Positions 30,676 through 39,700 of a stretch of DNA of 64,000 bases are shown here, in pieces (position 1 is the stretch's first letter; each line of letters begins with the position of its first letter). The DNA lies in contig NZ_LN852695.1 in the NCBI RefSeq assembly GCF_001244545.1, positions 372,001-436,000 on the forward strand. The letters run 5' to 3'. This DNA comes from Candidatus Stoquefichus sp. SB1 (GTDB lineage: Bacteria; Bacillota_I; Bacilli_A; Erysipelotrichales; Coprobacillaceae). A model generated the notes under the pieces. The model searched no databases. It was not told the DNA's origin and was given only the letters and a program-made list of their open reading frames with translations. A program made the position numbers and the translations under genes.

Positions 30676-31512
30676 ATGAGTTTTTTGATTTGTGAAAACA
30701 GTACTGATTATCTTGATTCCATTGCTAGACTGAGGTTGATGGATGATGACTTCATGAGGATTGTCTTTAAGGATGAGGATGTTGTCAGACAGTTTCTTGA
30801 AATTATCCTTGAAAGGAAAGTTGATATTATTGAATGTCATGCTCAGTATGATATCAATAATATTCTGGGTAGATCTATCAGTATTGATGTACTTGTCAGA
30901 GATGGTGATGACTATATCAACATTGAAGTACAGAGAGATACCAAAGGAGCGCATCCTAAAAGAGCGAGGTTTCATGGAAGCCTAATAGATGCGAATACAT
31001 CGTTTCCCAATGAACAATGGGATGAGTTACCTAATGTCATTATTATCTTTATAACAGAGACAGATGTATTGGGATATGGATTACCAATCTATCACAGTCG
31101 TTATAGAATTGATGAGAATAACGAGAGACTTGATGAAGGAACTGAGATTATCTATGTGAATGCAAGCATTCAGGAGGATACAGCACTAGGGAGATTAATG
31201 CATGATATGTTCTGTACTGATCCAAAAGATATTCATTATGAGTTTCTAAGAAAGAGAGTAAGATATTACAAAGAAAATGAAGGAGGGAAAAGAAAGATGT
31301 GTGAGATATGGGAAGAAATCAGAAGAAAAGGAATCATTGAGGGAGAAGCAAGAGGAAAAGCTATTGGAGAAGCGAACGGAGAGATCAAAGGAATCCTGAA
31401 ATCAATTCACAAACTTATAGCTAAAAATGGGTATACATTAAAAGAAGCATTAGATTTCTTAGATATTCCTGAAGATGAACAATCTAAGTACATAGAAAAA
31501 TTCATTTCATAA
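30676..31512 (+). CDS. Rpn-family PD-(D/E)XK nuclease (recombination-promoting nuclease / transposase-like)
   Basis: A 278-aa protein of the Rpn/YhgA-like PD-(D/E)XK nuclease group often annotated as a putative transposase. The N-terminal RLRLMDDDFMRIVFKDE is typical. The catalytic core is SIDVLVRDGDDYINIEVQRD: Asp after a strand, then ExQ in place of ExK, as is common in the family. A charged tail with repeated GEARGKAIGEANGE leads to a final KNGYTLKEALDFLDIPEDE. Codon use looks richer in G than in neighbours, a hint of transfer. No terminal inverted repeats or partner genes are seen, so it is not treated as an insertion sequence. Confidence 0.85.
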   Translation: MSFLICENSTDYLDSIARLRLMDDDFMRIVFKDEDVVRQFLEIILERKVDIIECHAQYDINNILGRSISIDVLVRDGDDYINIEVQRDTKGAHPKRARFHGSLIDANTSFPNEQWDELPNVIIIFITETDVLGYGLPIYHSRYRIDENNERLDEGTEIIYVNASIQEDTALGRLMHDMFCTDPKDIHYEFLRKRVRYYKENEGGKRKMCEIWEEIRRKGIIEGEARGKAIGEANGEIKGILKSIHKLIAKNGYTLKEALDFLDIPEDEQSKYIEKFIS

Positions 31513-31546
31513 TAAAATTGGACAAATTAATTTTGTCCAATTTTAT
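31512..31546 (+). terminator. Strong terminator after Rpn-like gene
   Basis: A perfect 15-bp stem (31512-31526 with 31532-31546), 5-nt loop, beginning at the last base of the stop codon. It could work in both directions. Confidence 0.9.
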
Positions 31547-31664
31547 GTTATGGATAATAAGTTATAATTTTAAAAGTTATGAAATAATTCCAAATAGAAA
31601 AATCAATTGTGAACGTGTGAGGAATATAGTACTATAGATGTAAGGAAAGGAAGGAATAAGAAAT

Positions 31665-32033
31665 ATGCATATAAAAGAGAGCGTTCAAAAACTAAAAGCT
31701 GATATTCCGGTTGTCTATCTAGTGCTTAAAGATAAAGAGACGCCATTTTTTGCAAAGTTATTAGCAGGTATAACAGTTGTTTATGCTCTTTCACCTATTG
31801 ATCTTATTCCTGATTTTATACCTGTTCTTGGATATTTAGATGATGTTATTATCTTACCTTTTTTTATTATTTGTACTATAAAACTGATTCCTAAAGAAAT
31901 ATGGCAAAGAAATCAATTATTAGCTATTGATATGTGGAAAGATGGTAAACCTAAGAAATGGTATTATGCTATTCCAATTATTGTGATATGGTTATTTGTA
32001 ATAGGATTGATTGTAAAAATAATATGGTTGTAG
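31665..32033 (+). CDS. YkvA-type DUF1232 membrane protein
   Basis: A 122-aa protein with the DUF1232 core: AKLLAGITVVYALSPIDLIPDFIPVLGYLDDVIILPFFI, in which the SPIDLIPDFIPVLGYLDD segment is diagnostic. Two to three hydrophobic segments place it in the membrane, and a further one lies at the C-terminus (VIWLFVIGLIVKIIWL). The biochemical role of the family is unknown. It lies 15 bp before a PHP-domain phosphatase gene and is probably co-transcribed with it. Confidence 0.88.
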   Translation: MHIKESVQKLKADIPVVYLVLKDKETPFFAKLLAGITVVYALSPIDLIPDFIPVLGYLDDVIILPFFIICTIKLIPKEIWQRNQLLAIDMWKDGKPKKWYYAIPIIVIWLFVIGLIVKIIWL

Positions 32034-32048
32034 GAAAAGGAGAATAAT

Positions 32049-32879
32049 ATGTATATTGATTATCATGTTCATACTCGTTATAGTGATGATTCTAGCTATA
32101 TGATGGAGGATGTTATAAAGGATGCTATTGAAAAAGGAATAGAAGAAATTTGTATAACTGATCATGTTGATTATGGAATAAAGTATGATTGGGATGAAGT
32201 AGAAACAATGGTTTATCGTGATGGTATGCCCCTTGCGAATGTTGATTATGTTAACTGGGAAAAGGAGTTAAAGTCTCTTCAAGAAAAATATAAGGGACAA
32301 ATCAATATAAAGATGGGAATGGAGTTTGGTATGCAGGTACATACCATTGATAGATATCAACAATTGTTTCATCGTTATCCATTTGATTTTATTATTTTAT
32401 CGGTTCATCAGGTTGAAGATCAAGAATTTTGGACTCAAGATTTTCAAAAGGGAAGGACTCAACAAGAATATATAGAAAGATATTATCAGGAATTAGAAAA
32501 TCTAGTGACTCTATATAAGGATTATAGTGTTTTAGGGCATATGGATTTAATTGTACGCTATGATGAAAATGGTCTTTATCCATTTGATCAAATAAAACCA
32601 ATGATTCAAAAGATATTAAACATTGTGATTAAAGATGAAAAAGGGATTGAAGTGAATACTTCATATCATCGTTATGGTTTAAATGATATGACACCTAGTC
32701 GTGATATTTTAAAATTATATAGAGATCTTGGAGGAAAAATCATAACAATAGGTAGTGATTCTCATAAAAAAGAACATTTAGGGGCATATATTCAAAGTGC
32801 AAAAGATGAATTAAAAAAATTAGGATTTGAATATTATTGTACATATGAACAAATGAAACCTATATTTCATCGATTATAG
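32049..32879 (+). CDS. PHP-domain phosphoesterase, HisJ-like
   Basis: A 276-aa PHP-family metal phosphatase similar to histidinol-phosphatase HisJ. Metal ligands are visible in YHVHTRYSDD, ITDHVDYG, GMEFGM, VHQVE, GHMDLIVRY and GSDSHKKEHLG. HisJ releases histidinol from histidinol phosphate, but no other his genes are here, so an orphan phosphatase with another substrate is equally possible. RBS AGGAG. It probably shares a transcript with the YkvA-like gene. Confidence 0.85.
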   Translation: MYIDYHVHTRYSDDSSYMMEDVIKDAIEKGIEEICITDHVDYGIKYDWDEVETMVYRDGMPLANVDYVNWEKELKSLQEKYKGQINIKMGMEFGMQVHTIDRYQQLFHRYPFDFIILSVHQVEDQEFWTQDFQKGRTQQEYIERYYQELENLVTLYKDYSVLGHMDLIVRYDENGLYPFDQIKPMIQKILNIVIKDEKGIEVNTSYHRYGLNDMTPSRDILKLYRDLGGKIITIGSDSHKKEHLGAYIQSAKDELKKLGFEYYCTYEQMKPIFHRL

Positions 32880-32989
32880 AGACTTTATTTTGATTTGTTT
32901 GGCTTTTGACCTATTATTTTATGCATTTGACCTTGTTTTCATAGATAATAAATAGGGGATTGCTTATAATGGTCAAAAGAGGTGTAAAA

Positions 32990-33478
32990 ATGAAATTAAT
33001 TATTACAGATATCAACGATTTTCATATTCCTATAAAAGGTGAATATGAGATTATAAAACCAAAAGATCATATTCAAAATTGTATTGGTTGTTTTGGATGT
33101 TGGGTTAAAACACCAGGAAAATGTGTTATTCATGATGGCTTTGAAAAGACAGGGATTTTCATGAGTCAGTGTACAGAACTGATTTTGATTAGTCAATGTA
33201 GTTATGGTTGTGTCAGTCCTTTTGTAAAAATGGTACAAGATAGAGCTATTTCATATATTCATCCAGATTTTGTTATTCGTCAGGGAGAAATGCATCATAA
33301 ACGTCGATATTCTAATATTATTTCGCTTTCAGCTTATTTTTATGGAGAAAATATGACAGATAGTGAAAAAGAAACTGCTACTCATTATATCAAGGCAAAT
33401 GCTGTTAATTATGATGGAGTTGTTAAAAATGTATCTTTTTATCAATCAATAAAAGATTTAAAGGAGATTGTTTTATGA
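32990..33478 (+). CDS. Flavodoxin-fold FMN-dependent oxidoreductase, iron-sulfur-flavoprotein-like
   Basis: A 162-aa protein of the NADPH-dependent FMN reductase/flavodoxin group. The segment DHIQNCIGCFGCWVKTPGKCVIHDG has the CxxCxxCx(7)C pattern of iron-sulfur flavoproteins and MdaB-like relatives, though the N-terminal FMN loop (GSP) is missing here and the start is short. The following gene carries that loop. I set the start at 32990 after AGAGGTGTAAAA; a TATAAT at 32965-32970 lies just upstream. It overlaps the next gene by 4 bp, suggesting that the two act together. Confidence 0.78.
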   Translation: MKLIITDINDFHIPIKGEYEIIKPKDHIQNCIGCFGCWVKTPGKCVIHDGFEKTGIFMSQCTELILISQCSYGCVSPFVKMVQDRAISYIHPDFVIRQGEMHHKRRYSNIISLSAYFYGENMTDSEKETATHYIKANAVNYDGVVKNVSFYQSIKDLKEIVL

Positions 33479-34110
33479 AAATAGCACTGATAAATGGAAG
33501 CCCTAAGATTAAGGAAAGTACAAGTGGATTGTTGCTTAAAGATGTTAAATCTTATATTGGAGAAAGGGCAGAAGTGTTAGAAATAGCTTTGCATAAACCT
33601 ATCATATCTGATCAAACTATAGAAGAACTAAAAACGGTAGATGTCTTTATCTTTTCGTGTCCTTTATATGTAGATGGAATTCCAGGACATTTGTTATCAT
33701 GTCTTTGTCAGTTAGAAAAAGAAGATTGGCAGGATTGTCAAATATCCATTTATGGTATCGTGAATTGCGGTTTCTATGAAGGTGAACAAGCCAAAATTGC
33801 ATTACAGATTTTAAAGAATTGGACACATAAATTAAATTTTGATTGGGGAGACGGTCTTGGTATTGGAGGCGGTGGTGCACTTATGCAGATGCCAGCGACT
33901 CAAAAGAATCATGGACCAAAAGCTCCTGTTGATAAAGCTCTACAAACTTTAGCTGAAACAATCTTTCAAGGGAATAGTCAGGAGAATCAATATGTATCAA
34001 TTGCTTTTCCAAGATTCTTATATAGAATAGCTGCTCAAACAGGATGGCGACAATTAATCAGAAGTAATGGAGGAAAAATTAAGGATTTAGCTAAACAATG
34101 GAATGAATGA
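33475..34110 (+). CDS. Flavodoxin-like NAD(P)H oxidoreductase
   Basis: A 211-aa flavodoxin-fold protein. The FMN-phosphate loop INGSPKIKESTSG is intact at the N-terminus, and the second loop FIFSCPLYVDGIPGHL follows the usual pattern. It is coupled to the preceding cysteine-rich flavodoxin-like gene through an ATGA overlap, so one protein may supply FMN binding and the other cysteine/iron-sulfur chemistry; that is inference. It is followed after 18 bp by a small unknown gene. Confidence 0.82.
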   Translation: MKIALINGSPKIKESTSGLLLKDVKSYIGERAEVLEIALHKPIISDQTIEELKTVDVFIFSCPLYVDGIPGHLLSCLCQLEKEDWQDCQISIYGIVNCGFYEGEQAKIALQILKNWTHKLNFDWGDGLGIGGGGALMQMPATQKNHGPKAPVDKALQTLAETIFQGNSQENQYVSIAFPRFLYRIAAQTGWRQLIRSNGGKIKDLAKQWNE

Positions 34111-34128
34111 GTTATAGGGAGGATGAAT

Positions 34129-34590
34129 ATGTTAACAAAACCACTTCATGGTTGGACTGATTTTAGTCTTGAAGGTACAGCATCATATGGATTAAGTTAT
34201 TTGGATGATATTGCATTTGAATGGGTAGAACAGGCAATACATGGATTAGAAACATTACTGCCGTTTTGTGTAAAAGGTTTTCTTGAACCAGGACGACTTA
34301 TATGTAATGTAAGTTATTGGAATTGTTATATTATTATTGAAAGTGATGAGAGATATCCTTTACAAAAAGAAAATATTGCTTATATATATTCACATACAAG
34401 TATGTTAGAATTTTGTAAGTATCTCTATATGGATATTTCTAATTATATTGATGAGTGGGTATCATTTGTAGATTATTGTGATGATAATCTAGAGGAAAAA
34501 AGACAAAAATTAATAAGTCAAATAGAAAAATTAAAAAGATTAATTGATGAAAAAGAAGAATATTTTGATCAAAATCATGGTTTTCTTTAA
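34129..34590 (+). CDS. Unrecognised 153-aa protein with C-terminal coiled coil
   Basis: I do not recognise this protein. The N-terminal part is aromatic and acidic (PLHGWTDFSLEGTASYGLSYL, then AFEWVEQAIHGLETLLPFCVKGF), and the last 35 residues form a charged helix or coiled coil (EEKRQKLISQIEKLKRLIDEKE). It has no signal peptide or membrane segment. Start at 34129, six bases after GGGAGG, which abuts an earlier ATG. Its size, composition and position after accessory genes would fit an immunity-type or cytosolic helper protein, but nothing in the sequence decides this. Confidence 0.65.
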   Translation: MLTKPLHGWTDFSLEGTASYGLSYLDDIAFEWVEQAIHGLETLLPFCVKGFLEPGRLICNVSYWNCYIIIESDERYPLQKENIAYIYSHTSMLEFCKYLYMDISNYIDEWVSFVDYCDDNLEEKRQKLISQIEKLKRLIDEKEEYFDQNHGFL

Positions 34591-34602
34591 ATGACAACAA
34601 GG

Positions 34603-34630
34603 GTATAAGATATGCATCTTATACTTTTTT
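34603..34630 (+). terminator. Terminator after unknown gene
   Basis: GTATAAGAT (34603-34611) / ATCTTATAC (34616-34624), 9-bp stem with ATGC loop, followed by TTTTTT. Confidence 0.92.
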
Positions 34631-34631
34631 G

Positions 34632-34662
34632 TTGACTTTATCCTAAGGGAAAGGTGTAAGAT
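34632..34662 (+). promoter_or_regulatory. MerR-type promoter with 19-bp spacer
   Basis: TTGACT at 34632-34637 and TAAGAT at 34657-34662 are separated by exactly 19 bp, the over-long spacing characteristic of MerR-activated promoters. The spacer holds an imperfect dyad (CTTTATCC/GGGAAAG). It lies directly before the merR-like gene, so autoregulation is likely. Confidence 0.8.
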
Positions 34663-34687
34663 GTTTATGAAGAAAGGGAGGAACAAT

Positions 34688-35527
34688 ATGTTATCAATTG
34701 GAGAGTTTTCAAATATATGTAAAGTATCTACAAAAACATTACGTTATTATGCAGATATAGGATTGATATTACCAGTAGAAATTAATCCAGAAAATGGATA
34801 TCGATATTATTCTATTGATCAGTTAGAGACAATGTTATTCATTAATCGTTTAAAATCATATCATTTTTCATTAACTGAAATTAAAAATATTTTAGAATTA
34901 AATGAATCAAAAGAAACAGTTCTTTATATGACTTTAAATCAAAAGAAAAAAGAAATAGAAAAACAATTACAAAAATATGAAACAAACTTAAAACAAATAG
35001 AAGAAGATATGTATAATCTAAAAGAAGGAAAAAGTATTATGTCTTTTTTAGAAAAGATAGATGTTCAATGTATAAATGTATCTCCTATATCTATTTTAAG
35101 TATCCGTAAAATGGTATCTGAAAATCAATTCCCTCAAGAATATCAACATTGTTTCAATGAACTCTTACAAAGAATGAAAGAAGATAATCTAACAATGGTT
35201 GATGCTCCACTTGTTCTTTTTCATAGTGATGAATTTACACCATTAGGATTAGATACTGAATTTGCTATTCCAATTAAAGAAAATGGATCAGGAAGCAGAG
35301 TCTTTGAGCCAGGATTATGTTTAAAAACAATTCTCTATGGTTCTTATTTAGGACTGCCAGCAGTTTACACAAGACAAAGAGAATGGGCACAACAACATGG
35401 ATATGAAAGTAGTAATGCTGTTTTTGAAGTTTATATTAATGATCCTCATGATGTTCAAAATGAAAATGATTTAATTACAGAAATCTATTATCCAATAAGA
35501 AAGAGAGAATCCTATGAATCAAGATAA
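34688..35527 (+). CDS. MerR-family regulator with GyrI-like effector domain
   Basis: A 279-aa activator of the BmrR type. The N-terminal MerR domain begins LSIGEFSNICKVSTKTLRYYADIGLILP and continues with NGYRYYSIDQLETMLFI. A dimerisation coiled coil follows (about 75-115), then a C-terminal GyrI-like ligand domain (about 125-275) that in relatives binds hydrophobic drugs. Start at 34688 after GGGAGGAACAAT. It overlaps the serine hydrolase gene by 14 bp. The promoter in front has the MerR 19-bp spacer, so it should control itself and the hydrolase. Confidence 0.9.
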   Translation: MLSIGEFSNICKVSTKTLRYYADIGLILPVEINPENGYRYYSIDQLETMLFINRLKSYHFSLTEIKNILELNESKETVLYMTLNQKKKEIEKQLQKYETNLKQIEEDMYNLKEGKSIMSFLEKIDVQCINVSPISILSIRKMVSENQFPQEYQHCFNELLQRMKEDNLTMVDAPLVLFHSDEFTPLGLDTEFAIPIKENGSGSRVFEPGLCLKTILYGSYLGLPAVYTRQREWAQQHGYESSNAVFEVYINDPHDVQNENDLITEIYYPIRKRESYESR

Positions 35528-36497
35528 AATAAAAGAATTAGAAGAGAAAATAAATGAAGAATACAATAATACTGTAGGTATTGTTGTACTTAAAGATCAT
35601 CAATTACAATATGAACATTACTTTCATGAATATGATCAAAATAATTATGTCCATGTTTATTCAGTTACAAAAAGTATTTTATCTATACTTATAGGAATTG
35701 CAATTGACAAAGGATATATCCAAAATGTTCATCAAAAAGTTCTAGATTTCTTTCCCAAATATCAAGTCAAAAAGAAAGAATTAACAATTCAAAATATCAC
35801 AATAGAACATTTATTAACAATGAGTGCTCCATATAAATATAAAGATTCACCTATATCTTATATAAAATACTTTAAAAGCAAAGACTATTTAAAATCAACT
35901 TTAGATTTATTAGGCGGTAAAGATGCGATTGGAAAATTCCGTTATACCCCTATAATTGGACCAGATATTTTATCAGGTATTCTTGTAAAAGCAACTGGTC
36001 AATCAGTTTTTGATTTTGCAACTGAAAACTTATTGAAACCTTTAGATATAACAGTTGAAAAAAATATTGTTTTAAAGAGTGCTAAAGAACAAATGGCATT
36101 CAATGAATCTACAACAATAAGTGGTTGGGTTACTGATTCACAAGGACTTAATACTGGAGCATGGGGATTAACACTTTCACCAATAGATATGGCAAAGATT
36201 GGTCAATTGTATTTAAATGATGGACAATGGGAAGGACAACAAATTGTATCGTCAAAATGGTTGACTGAGAGTACTCAAGAACATAGTGAGTGGGAAGAAA
36301 ACCATTTAAAATATGGATATCTTTGGTGGATTATTAATGAGGATGAAAGAGCTTGTGCAGCTATGGGAGATGGTGGAAATGTTATTTATTTTAATAAACA
36401 AAAGAATTTGGTTGTTTCAATAGCTTCTCTATTTATTCCTGAGGCTAAAGATCGTATAACACTTATTCAAGAATATATTGAACCCCTTTTTGAATGA
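35514..36497 (+). CDS. Serine hydrolase, beta-lactamase class C-like
   Basis: A 327-aa serine hydrolase of the beta-lactamase/penicillin-binding-protein fold (class C/esterase group). The catalytic SxxK is in YSVTKSILSIL, a YxN-like position in MSAPYKYKD, and the third box is probably in GDGGN. There is no signal peptide, so it is cytoplasmic, unlike true beta-lactamases; it is more likely an esterase or amidase acting on the compound sensed by its MerR partner. The two genes overlap by 14 bp and share the MerR-type promoter. A strong terminator follows. Confidence 0.85.
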   Translation: MNQDKIKELEEKINEEYNNTVGIVVLKDHQLQYEHYFHEYDQNNYVHVYSVTKSILSILIGIAIDKGYIQNVHQKVLDFFPKYQVKKKELTIQNITIEHLLTMSAPYKYKDSPISYIKYFKSKDYLKSTLDLLGGKDAIGKFRYTPIIGPDILSGILVKATGQSVFDFATENLLKPLDITVEKNIVLKSAKEQMAFNESTTISGWVTDSQGLNTGAWGLTLSPIDMAKIGQLYLNDGQWEGQQIVSSKWLTESTQEHSEWEENHLKYGYLWWIINEDERACAAMGDGGNVIYFNKQKNLVVSIASLFIPEAKDRITLIQEYIEPLFE

Positions 36498-36522
36498 TTA
36501 ATAAAAGATAACAAAAACAAAC

Positions 36523-36563
36523 AAAGAGATGATAGTAGCAATGTCTATGTATCATCTCTTTTT
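36523..36563 (+). terminator. Terminator after serine hydrolase
   Basis: A perfect 12-bp stem AAAGAGATGATA / TATCATCTCTTT (36523-36534, 36550-36561) with a T run 36559-36563. It insulates the phase-variable surface gene that follows. Confidence 0.9.
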
Positions 36564-36564
36564 G

Positions 36565-36650
36565 TCCGTTGAATATCCTATTTATCAGTGTGCTCCCAAA
36601 ACTCAATTAAAATGCTTTATAATTGAGTTAGTACAATAATGTACACATTA
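36565..36650 (+). repeat. Direct-repeat leader, copy 1
   Basis: An 86-bp segment that recurs at 42598-42683 in the same orientation, with 79 of 86 positions identical. It contains a TATAAT (36618-36623), a TACAAT (36632-36637) and an AACTCAATTA/TAATTGAGTT hairpin, and ends in the left inverted repeat. It probably carries the fixed promoter of the switch, though no good -35 can be seen. Confidence 0.85.
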
Positions 36651-36749
36651 ATTAACGGACTTTTATTTAGCATTAATAGAAGGAGCTATCTAAAATATTT
36701 AGGTATTTCCTTTTTTTATGCTCAATTCTTTATATTTTCTAATGTGTAC
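36641..36749 (+). other. Invertible DNA element 1 (phase-variation switch, apparent OFF orientation)
   Basis: A 109-bp element bounded by GTACACATTA (36641-36650) and its inverse TAATGTGTAC (36740-36749). The element matches element 2 (42674-42782) at 103 of 109 positions after reverse complementation. It contains a hairpin 36682-36710 (12 of 13 pairs, two of them G-T, with a 3-nt loop) followed by T7 at 36711-36717, a rho-independent terminator facing the 1920-aa surface gene. In this orientation transcription from the fixed upstream region should stop before that gene. No recombinase gene is in the window. Confidence 0.85.
36682..36717 (+). terminator. Invertible terminator inside element 1
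   Basis: The stem 36682-36694 with 36698-36710 (loop ATA) has a single C/T mismatch, followed by TTTTTTT. Its mirror copy in element 2 has its T7 on the opposite strand. Confidence 0.75.
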
Positions 36750-36777
36750 TTTAACAAACTTTGAAGGGAGTGAAAGA

Positions 36778-39700
36778 ATGAAGAATTTAGTAAGTAAGAT
36801 AATCAGGTTTGAAAAGAAGAATCCTCAATATAAGAAAACAATAACTATTATGTATTGTTTATTATATGTCTTACAGAGAGTCACAGATTTTATGGACTCA
36901 TTTATCAGACAAGTACAAAGGATAATTCTTAAAAAACAAATTGTATCTTTAGTTTTGACACTTATCTTGGTTATCTCAATGATAACTCAACCTATAAGTG
37001 TTTATGCAACTGATACAACAACAAGAAATACATCACCAAGCAATGAAACAAATGGTGATATTCCTATTGATGCAGAGCATTTTCCAGATGATGTATTTAG
37101 AGAGTATATATTGAATGACGTTTCTATTAATACAAACGGAGATAAAATCCTATCATCAGCAGAAATTAATTCTGCTACTGATATTGAAATTTTGTTTAAA
37201 AAAGATATAAAATCGCTGAAAGGATTGGAATATTTTACAGCGCTTAAAACACTTTACTGTGATGGAACAGGGATTACAGAGCTGGATATCAGCAAGAATG
37301 TAGCTTTAGAAGAATTAAGTTGTGGCAGCGTAGGAATTAGAGAAGTGGATATCAGTAAAAATACGGCTTTAAAAGTGATAAGCTTTAGTGGTACCCAAAT
37401 TGAGGAATTAGATATTAGTCAAAATACCAAATTAAAAAAATTGTGGTGCTACAATACAGGCATTTCTCAACTAGATGTTAGTAAAAATTTCGATTTAGAA
37501 GCATTATATTGTGATAGGACGAATCTAGAAAGTCTGAACGTCAATAAAAATCAGAATTTAAAAGTATTGACCTGTTATCAAACAGGAATAGAGACACTTG
37601 ATGTAACACAAAATACAAATTTAAAGCAATTAGATTGTCATAATACAAAAATCAAAAGTTTAGATGTCAGTAAAAACACTGAATTACAAGAGTTATCTTG
37701 TTATAGTACAAAAATCGAAAGTTTAGATGTTAGCAAAAATACAGATTTAACGAAATTGAACTGCAGTATGACCGAAATTGAAAATCTAGATATAAGTAAG
37801 AACTCAAAGTTAAAAGAACTGGAGTGCTATTCTATAGCAATAGAGAAATTAGATGTAACACAAAATATAAATTTAGAAGATTTGTCTTGCTATAGTACAA
37901 AAATCCAAAGTTTGAATGTTACCCATAACTTAAGTTTAAGAGTACTGGACTGCAGTGATACAGCAATAGAGAAATTAGATGTAACAAAAAATACAAATTT
38001 AGAGCAATTATGGTGTTCTTCTACAAAAATCCAAAGTTTGAATGTTATCCAGAACTTAATGTTAAAAGTACTGGACTTCAGTGGTACAGCAATAGAGCAA
38101 TTAGATGTAACACAAAATATAAATTTAGAAAATTTATATTGCTATAATACAAAAATTGAAAGTCTAGATGTTAGCAAGAATTCGAAACTAAGAGAATTAT
38201 TATGCTATAATACTTCTCTTGTATACTTGGATATAGGAAATATTTCTTCTTTAAAAAAGATACAAATGCCAACACTATCTTCGATAGAGTTAAAAGAGAA
38301 AAACAGTACCTTTAATATTGCAGATAAATTTCCAGGAATTGATCCTCAAAAAATAAATGTAACAAAAGGAGCAAAATATGATTCTAATACTGGCATTGTA
38401 AGTGAATATCTTGATAGAACACCCATTGAATATTCTTATGATTGTGGAACTGCTGATGGTAAAGCGATAACATTGAATGTCAAATTGACAATTCTCCAAA
38501 AAGAGGAGAGTACCATTAAAATCACTACCAATGATTTGAATAAGACATATGATGGAAAGCCAGTAATTACTCCTAATGTTGAAAAGACAGGGAGTAGTAA
38601 AGCCATTACTTATATTTGGAAAAAATGGAATGATCAAACATTCGAATGGGATGAAATTCCAAGTGCTCCGACAGAGGCAGGAGAATACGAATTTCACGCC
38701 CATGTAGACGCAGATGACAATTATATCGCAGCAGAAGATTACGTATACTTTGATATTGATAAAGCGGATGGTAGCATTGCCATTGAAACGATTGATGGCA
38801 AGACATATGACGGAAATGATTTTAATCATGCACCAGCAATCAAAGAGAAGACAGGAACTGGAAATGTTACTTATACATGGGAAATGAAGAAAGGCAATGA
38901 CTGGGAAGAAATTGAATCTATTCCTAAGAACGCTGGAGAATATCGTGTAACTGCTATATTGGAAGCTGATGATAATTACAAATCTGCAAAGTCTGAACCT
39001 GTAGAATTTGAGATTTCACAGGCATCTAATAGTTGGAAAAAGGCTCTTTCAATAGATAATTGGACTTATAAGGAAGAAGCAAAAGAGCCTAGTTCAGAAG
39101 CAAAGTTTGGGGAAGTCACATATACCTACAGCAAGAAAGGCTTAAATCAATATTCAACAACAGTTCCAACAACAGCAGGAGATTGGACAGTCAGGGCAAC
39201 TGTTGTAGGAACTGATAACTACAAGGGAATGGAAGCAACTAAAGACTTTACCATTTACAAAGCTATAGCGCTTGCCATTACTGAACCTCAAAATCTGAGT
39301 GGTGTACAGGATGATAAGCTTTCCACAGTGACATTGCCAGAATATTGGTCATGGGTTGATAAGGATACGGTTTTGAAAGCAACCAATAATGGGTATAAAG
39401 CTAGATTGACAGTTGATGATGCAAATTATGACTATACAGGTGTTGCAGGCTACAGTGAAGGTAATCATTATGTTGAAAGAACTTTAAAGGTCGTTGTACC
39501 AAAGGTTGAGAATGAATGGACAGTCGATCCTTCAATAGAGAACTGGACATACAATGAAACTGCAAGTACACCTGTAGGTACTGCAAAGCATGGAACTGTT
39601 ATCTTTACCTATAGTTCAAGCAAGGATGTCGAATTCACTAAGAATAAGCCAACAACTGCTGGAACATGGTATATGAAGGCTTATGTGTCAGCAGATGATG

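Noticed and set aside
30676-31512. Rpn-type gene as an insertion sequence
   Set aside because: No terminal inverted repeats, target duplications or second gene; the family name transposase is historical.
36595-36623. Assigning a firm promoter in the switch leader
   Set aside because: TATAAT is clear but no acceptable -35 exists at 16-18 bp, so the promoter is only suggested.
36650-36740. An outward-facing promoter inside the invertible elements
   Set aside because: Candidate pairs such as TTGAGC/TAAATA (minus strand of element 1) match only about half the consensus positions; the terminator explanation is stronger.
38290-38829. Long open frame on the minus strand (179 codons) within the giant surface gene
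   Set aside because: It is a shadow of the repeat-rich coding strand, has no ribosome site and its translation looks non-protein-like.
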